36,701 nucleotides of DNA, from NCBI GenBank assembly GCA_013287095.1, contig JABDEJ010000004.1:1-36701 (forward strand). Direction: 5' to 3'. This stretch comes from Bacteroidota bacterium. GTDB taxonomy: Bacteria > Bacteroidota > Bacteroidia > CAILMK01. The notes beneath the pieces are model-generated. The model made no database searches and was not told where the DNA came from. It saw nothing but the letters and a program-made list of their open reading frames with translations. Each line of letters opens with the position of its first letter. The first letter of the stretch is position 1. Both the position numbers and the translations under genes were made by a program. Shown here piece by piece: positions 36,301-36,701 of this stretch.

Positions 36301-36701
36301 ATGTGCCATTACGCCTTCTTCATGTACGGCAATCACTTCCTCAGCCGGGACGCTGAGGGTGAACTCCCTTACTGCCGCGACCGTCAACAGCCCTACGATA
36401 TGTTCTGCTGCGAATACAACTCTTACCGTAACACCGACCAATACCGGAACCGCTACACTCACTTACCAGTGGCTGCTCTCCACCAATAACGGGTCGACCT
36501 TTGTTACCATCGGTAACACAGGGGTTTATACAGGCGCAACGACCGCTACTTTAAGCCTGGCCAATGTGCCAAATACCATGGACGGTTATGTCTATGAATG
36601 TGCCATTACCCCGTCTTCATGTACGGCAATCACTTCTTCTGCAGGGACGCTGAGAGTGAACTCCCTTACTGCTGCGACCGTCAACAGCCCTACGATATGT
36701 T
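21305..36701 (+). CDS. giant beta-strand-repeat adhesin with tandem Ig-like domains (3' end outside window)
   Basis: One frame is open from ATG 21305 (directly after a TGA at 21302) to the right edge: at least 5132 codons. A long positively charged N-terminus precedes a hydrophobic signal core (IAIILLLLIPLGH, residues 49-61); ATG 21386 would give a more usual n-region. Residues 70-3340 are low-complexity Gly/Thr/Ser/Ala beta-strand repeats, as in beta-helix adhesins, built as three super-modules (from about 21510, 26077 and 28830). Each opens with W-S...PSSSDN.VV..GATL.VD...AVC..L.IG and closes with a non-repetitive beta domain (PIGDASNFTPV, QTQYVKRGWTI). From 31406 at least 18 Ig-like domains follow. 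Related Bacteroidota proteins usually end in a T9SS sorting domain, which would lie beyond the window. The probable role is surface adhesion or cell-cell contact; the ligand is unknown. Confidence 0.9.
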   Translation, partial: MLKTVPNITKTLHKLKLGRSLAYFFTIMLVDVLKAVDKFDRKLKNSGRIAIILLLLIPLGHSRAKGAQVTVTTNSLWSTCKSGGAPAAGDNVSVTSGATLTVDVGTAVCTNLTIGGTSNTSTLKFNSGTQLTASGTLTMAGSSAAIKGVLDMTSGGTFIYSGTSITITQAADNTFTPGTGTVEFTNTLTLPASVFTTFNLLHISAGTATLGVALTSVAALTIDNSATLGLATFSITAMTGNFVNNGTVTTSTGILNITGSGNTTSGTGTINTTGAGGVTYKTNNSTILAGSTITIAGAGAGGIVITGVTLTNNGRINPAAANKISGTGTLSGGGEIDVTTTGATALTTQYSCSRTLTNLSVVFAGTAAQTSGAAITCRTLTINNSTGVTLATAGSTVTDSLVLTSGALTATTTLTMNSGSVIVRSAGSMTWTASTKNYKVIYTGASAITTGPEISAHAVHIVSSTSNTVTLNAAATIGDTLELVSGTFAGGTNLTMGSGSYIVRSGGAMTWTASTKKYKVSYVGSSAITTSVEWTSNTVIVTSATSNTVTQGGAQTLDSLILTSGVFVAGTNLTMTSGGNSAINAAGGTMTGAPKTNAYNVLYTGTGQTTSSELTGSALTNVTVNLTSGMVTLGATFTMTGNLALTAGTFDASTFTINIGGNITGTGSNFTPGTSTVNFNKSTAQTTVGVNFYNLTLSGAGGLTPSAGISVSHTLTLTAGVLTASTNLTMWSGTTISRSGGSMTGTIQGAKNYNVTYTGGSGITTGPEWTSNTVIVTCSVTSATVTLGGAQTLDSLNLTSGTFAAGTNLTMTSGGNSAISVSGGLMTGNPLTNNVYDVLYSGTGQNSGSELGGGGLRNVTLGLTSGTITLTSDMSPSGNLTLTTGTLSASTYTITLGGNFADNATFTGTSSTVVMNGTTQSISGSANPIAFKTLTINSGSTVTLSTNITATGTITVNGELNPGATNTIGGTGLVTGTGTIDVTVLTATGAFSHQYATSGSNVYTGLAVNFHGAGAQSTSTAISCDSVNVASGSTTTLGANLTIANDLTIAGTLAGSTFTINVGGDFINNGTYTVGTSTMNFNGTGPQNISGSTTPSLFYKLISANITDTLSTSVNISVSNALTVNAKTVFEPGNQDTVAGAGTLSGGGFIIVTYAGNATDDYAHQYLMTTKTTINLGIDFAGTANQKMATSLTCRDFFVTNTGGTVADNSGGTITYADSLYVITGAALNPTASSVFATTSGKLTGDLTGIGTVYVNASGVMTQYGSSTTFALSNITMIFSGSVAMTTTATLNPYGFIIANTGGATSTISNSQTVGAGGIIINHGCTLIPGSGAIFTMSGTISGSGTLQVTHVGDGTSDLAAQFTGAPALTNLTNLNMSFNGASAQKTGSFSSKWVTLSNSTGLTLTGNITTDTLFLTSGLVTTGANKVIIPAGGYISGVTSARYIVGNLQLHIPTSATTQLFPIGDASNFTPVDMGFTSVSVAGDLTIGVVGGANTSTFADAPISQTQYVKRGWTITNSGITATSYSAIFNYKSGDIQGAGTPTSFVVGKYTSGVWTTTTSSNPVADSIKATGLTTFGDFDIGIAGPQTVEISTSSVWSAITTGTGSGGLPSSSDNVVVDNGATLTVDIATAVCKALQIGSNVDLYPGNGTLVFSGSTNKVTVSGTVTQGMSSYTGALTMTNGYIACQGLAWVGGTFTSGGTVELTANNTIPSHYTNFNALTVSGGATTLAAGTTLASTLTIGGGATLTPGSNLITLQGDFVNNGTFTSGSGGITISGSAATQSVAAYTTTGLTTMSKSGGTATFQGNVNGAGLTINGSGGTLNLGTSLTHTFTGDVVLTAGTLNGGSSTLNENSADATAWSGTGSNFTAGTSTVVFGASGSQTMATATTFNNLSIASGSTTTLGAALTTAGSISNAGTLTAGANLITINGSLINTGTITSWSGGLTIAGTTTKQNIAGYTTTGPTTLTKTAGSAGFTGNVNGAGLIINGSGGTLNLGTGYTHTFTGDIVLTAGTLNGNSSTLNDNSATATAWSGNGSNFTAAHSNVVFGASGAQTIATTTTFQNLSLGGSGAKTFAGSQTITVDSILFMQGTASATITGTLAYASAAQLQYNTASSENTGSEWQTPFTSSGGIVIANTGIITLTGAKVLGSNTNVALTINSGATLATGNYQLTFDGDFINNGTFNAGSSPIVLAGTTSTQNIVGYTTTGLTTLSKTGGTATFTGNVSGAGLTINGSGGTLNLGSALTHTFTGDVTLTAGTLNGGSSTLNENHAGATAWTGTGSNFTAGTSTVSFGAGSAQTMTTPTTFNNLTLNNSGGLILSGNATVGSTLTLTNGIITTGANTVIMSSGATISSSATHYINGSLQQHIVAQSSVTYPVGDATNYTPVTIGFTGISSPGDIMVNDTGGSMPADWANSMISQTQYVKRFWTISNSNVAASSYAVTLNWVAGDVIGSPNASNFIVASYDTSQNWTEHSVTGATTTSIQATNVTSFSKWIAGIKGPGTIEVHRSENWSQITDGTGTNGQPSSSDIVVVDNGATLNVDVSNAVCASLLIGSSTEPHAGNGTLDFSGTGNKVVVSGTVTQGASSYTGALNMTNGYLACQGLSWTGGTFTSGGTVEFTANNTVPTHYTSFNNLTVSAGATTLATGTTVSTLLTLSGGTLVTADNLTMAASSSILNSGGAMTGTLVGSNSYNVKYTSNTNTTGSELSGSGLNNIQVNASGKTITLGSNFTANGNVVIAAGTLAASSVTGNIKGNFDNSGTFTANTSTINFNGTVAQGIGGSFTTTFNNLVIANTSQAFLDSTSIVIGGTLTVNHGAEFKPSSGVTVSGGSGTLTGGGQIDVTHTGDPTDDLTAQYSINTLTLTNLTANYLGAASQKIKATTFGGLKISNSGQTATLGGAITVGKTLTISSGSVDVSTSNYGVTVGDTFTNNVGTAGFVQRSGTVTLNGSVAQAINGSGATNFYYLLNNNGSQTTTVSSAITVNDTLNLTTGTFAAGSNLTMASNSGITISGGSMTGTPQGSNAYDVVYTGSSKNAGSEMSGTGLRNVTTNMTNLSQIVTMTYAINMSGTLTTTQGQFSTSGSNYGITLGGNFVNNSAFNQNNGTVTFDGTSGQTISGSSIGGLTFYNLVINNSSGVSFGSLYTNNVTVNNLLTLTAGSITTGTMANNLIIAQGGSTSGLNSSHYIIGNLEQYIATGTNVSQAFQVGTSGNYTPLTVAFPTVTVGGYLQVYSTNGQQGSIGNSSSCINSSKDVARYWTITSVGATISPVNYNVKATFVSGDVIGGANTSNFVVQILNGSTWYHPTTVIAARTSTSDSATGLTVTGAIAIGEPKATVISAQTPSYTGCVGVDTFFSVTATGVGLTYQWQQNNNGAGWTNCQDTGVYEGSATNELDFYGGNGLTLSLNGYSYRCIVYATCATNDTSAINTLTLYAPPTITSQPASVTICPNSTTTISVGATGKSLVYQWELSTNNGSTWNTLANTGVYTGATTSALTITSAPNTMNGYQYKCLLTGYCPPGTSTSAATLSFYTAPTISGNPSNSTICSSANTTFSVSASGNGTLTYQWILSTNGGSTYSTIGNTGVYTGTTAATLTLTNVPNTMDGYVYECIVTTASCLSSTSSAGTLRVNSLTAATVNSPTICSTANTTLTVTSTTTGTATLSYQWLLSTNNGSTFATIANSGVYTGATTASLTLTNVPNTMDGYVYECAITPSSCTALTSSAGTLRVNSLTAATVNSPTICSAANTTLTVSPTNTGTATLTYQWLLSTNNGSTFATIGNTGVYTGATTATLSLANVPNTMDGYVYECAITPSSCSALTSSAGTLRVNSLTAATVNSPTICSAANTTLTVSPTNTGTATLTYQWLLSTNNGLTFATIGNTGVYTGATTATLSLTNVPNTMDGYVYECAITPSSCTALTSSAGTLRVNSLTAATVNSPTICSAANTTLTVTPTNTGTATLSYQWLLSTNSGSTFATIANSGVYTGATTATLTLTNVPNTMDGYVYECAITPSSCSALTSSAGTLRVNSLTAATVNSPAVCVAANTSLTVTPVNTGTATLTYQWLLSTNNGSTFATIGNTGVYSGATTATLSLTNVPNTMDLYVYKCAITPSSCTAITSSAGTLRVNSLTAATVNSPTICSAANTTLTVTPTNTGSATLSYQWLLSTNNGSTFATIGNSGVYTGATTASLTLTNVPNTMDGYVYECAITPSSCTALTSSAGTLRVNSLTAATVNSPTICSAANTTLTVTPTNTGTATLTYQWLLSTNNGSTFATIGNTGVYTGATNATLSLTNVPNTMDGYVYECAITPSSCTALTSSAGTLRVNSLTAATVNSPTICSAANTTLTVTPTNTGTATLSYQWLLSTNNGSTFATIGNTGVYAGATTATLSLANVPNTMDGYVYECAITPSSCTALTSSAGTLRVNSITAATVNNSTICSASNTTFSVVTTHGGPASLSYQWLLSTNNGSTFTTISNTGVYTGTTTATLTLTNVPNTMDSYVYECSVTLTSTSCTAFTSTTGTLRVNSLTAATVNSPTICSAANTTLTVTPTSTGSATLTYQWLLSTNNGSTFATIGNTGVYTGATTATLTLTNVPNTMDGYVYECAVTPSSCTAITSSAGTLRVNSLTAATVNSPTICSAANTTLTVTPTNTGTATLSYQWLLSTNNGSTFATIGNTGVYTGATTATLSLANVPNTMDGYVYECAVTPSSCTAITSSAGTLRVNSLTAATVNSPTICSAANTTLTVSPTNTGTATLTYQWLLSTNNGSTFATIGNTGVYTGATTATLSLANVPNTMDGYVYECAVTPSSCSAITSSAGTLRVNSLTAATVNSPTICSAANTTLTVTPTNTGTATLTYQWLLSTNNGSTFATIGNTGVYTGATTATLSLANVPNTMDGYVYECAITPSSCTAITSSAGTLRVNSLTAATVNSPTICSAANTTLTVTPTNTGTATLTYQWLLSTNNGSTFATIGNTGVYTGATTATLSLANVPNTMDGYVYECAITPSSCTAITSSAGTLRVNSLTAATVNSPTICSAANTTLTVTPTNTGTATLTYQWLLSTNNGSTFVTIGNTGVYTGATTATLSLANVPNTMDGYVYECAITPSSCTAITSSAGTLRVNSLTAATVNSPTIC
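22550..23910 (+). repeat. repeats within adhesin super-module 1
   Basis: Segments with the order SGG.MT-T-(N/K)YKV.Y.G...ITT..E(W) - T(V/L)DSL.L.SG.F..GTNLTM recur from about 22555, 22795 and 23490. The last two extend into a longer matched block (EWTSNTVIVT, GGAQTLDSL, AGTNLTMTSGGNSAI, YTGTGQ/YSGTGQ...SEL) repeated about 700 bp apart. The repeats preserve the frame, so they arose by in-frame duplication. Confidence 0.6.
26080..29260 (+). repeat. paralogous opening segments of super-modules 2 and 3
   Basis: About 410 bp from 26093 and about 410 bp from 28843 encode matching sequence, including PSSSD(N/I)VVVDNGATL, the order SGTVTQG.SSYTGAL, MTNGY(I/L)ACQGL and GGTFTSGGTVE. A more diverged version begins the protein at about 21510. 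The matching closing domains are at 25636-26070, 28384-28820 and 30866-31320. Confidence 0.65.
26666..28240 (+). repeat. three dispersed 107-codon repeats in adhesin super-module 2
   Basis: Copies at 26666-26986, 27182-27502 and 27920-28240 are each exactly 321 bp. They run from Y-TTTG(L/P)TT through GNV(N/S)GAGL.INGSGGTLNLG and HTFTGD..LTAGTLNG to the T-T-F-(N/Q)-NL end. Unrelated beta-strand sequence separates them (195 and 417 bp). Constant length without indels suggests a folded unit under selection. Confidence 0.7.
31406..36701 (+). repeat. tandem Ig-like domain array, 297-bp period, running off the window
   Basis: Units, counted by the Y-Q-W of strand C, start at 31406, 31706, 32003, 32300, 32597, 32894, 33191, 33488, 33785, 34082, 34379, 34676, 34979, 35276, 35573, 35870, 36167 and 36464. 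Spacing is 300, then 297 throughout except 303 after 34676. Each has the Ig layout: Cys of TIC, Trp of YQW, Cys of YEC, plus a third Cys in PSSC. The first two units are divergent, the third intermediate, and those from 34979 onward nearly identical. At least 18 units are visible and the last continues past 36701. Confidence 0.93.

Noticed and set aside
32137..36489. Six 62-codon plus-strand frames rich in Cys, His, Tyr and Gln, spaced by multiples of 297 bp
   Set aside because: They are the +1 shadow of the Ig repeat; their similarity and spacing come from the tandem duplication of the real frame.
31406..36701. CRISPR-like or satellite array
   Set aside because: The period is 297 bp, the units are fully coding in one frame and have the Ig Cys-Trp-Cys pattern; there are no short repeats with unique spacers.

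Overview
The window looks like a Bacteroidota chromosome segment, probably environmental (Sphingobacteria/Chitinophagia-like). Evidence: several proteins carry type IX secretion system (T9SS) sorting domains of types A and B; perfect Bacteroidota -7 promoter boxes (TAnnTTTG) sit before at least three genes; intergenic DNA is AT-rich; clear Shine-Dalgarno sequences are absent. I see no phage, plasmid, IS, CRISPR or tRNA signature.

Layout. 1-331: a possible 3' end of a plus-strand gene, then a repeat-rich spacer. 332-8599 (minus): a 2755-residue T9SS type B surface protein with a propeller-like N-terminus, a PKD domain, a Gly-rich block and about eight FN3-pair cycles. 8700-9094: a gene-free mosaic of palindromes with a 145-bp MITE-like element. 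9095-9877 (minus): biotin ligase birA. 9970-10842 (plus): a choice-of-anchor-V-like T9SS type A cargo protein. 10889-11572 (plus): comF, broken by an in-frame amber codon at 10955. 11583-13031 (plus): a beta-helix lipoprotein, tail-to-tail with 13035-14597 (minus), an SBBP-type T9SS type A protein. 14944-18237 (plus): a compact overlapping operon of a Gfo/Idh/MocA dehydrogenase, a lipoprotein and a polyprenyl-phosphate glycosylphosphotransferase. 18391-20262 (plus): a POTRA plus beta-barrel outer-membrane protein. 20263-21304: a gene-poor leader with a terminator-like hairpin and a promoter box. 21305-36701 (plus, cut by the window edge): one reading frame of more than 5130 codons, a giant beta-strand-repeat adhesin ending in at least 18 tandem Ig-like domains.

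Working together: most of the window serves the cell surface. Four proteins look like large secreted or surface-anchored T9SS cargo, one is an outer-membrane barrel, one operon begins exopolysaccharide synthesis, and two lipoproteins accompany them. BirA and ComF are housekeeping or competence genes caught between them.

The least ordinary features are the giant adhesin with its homogenised 297-bp Ig array and three-fold super-module architecture; a set of unrelated tandem repeats that share a 7-bp period at gene boundaries, two of which run into coding sequence; the amber-interrupted comF; and three successive genes that must start at TTG.
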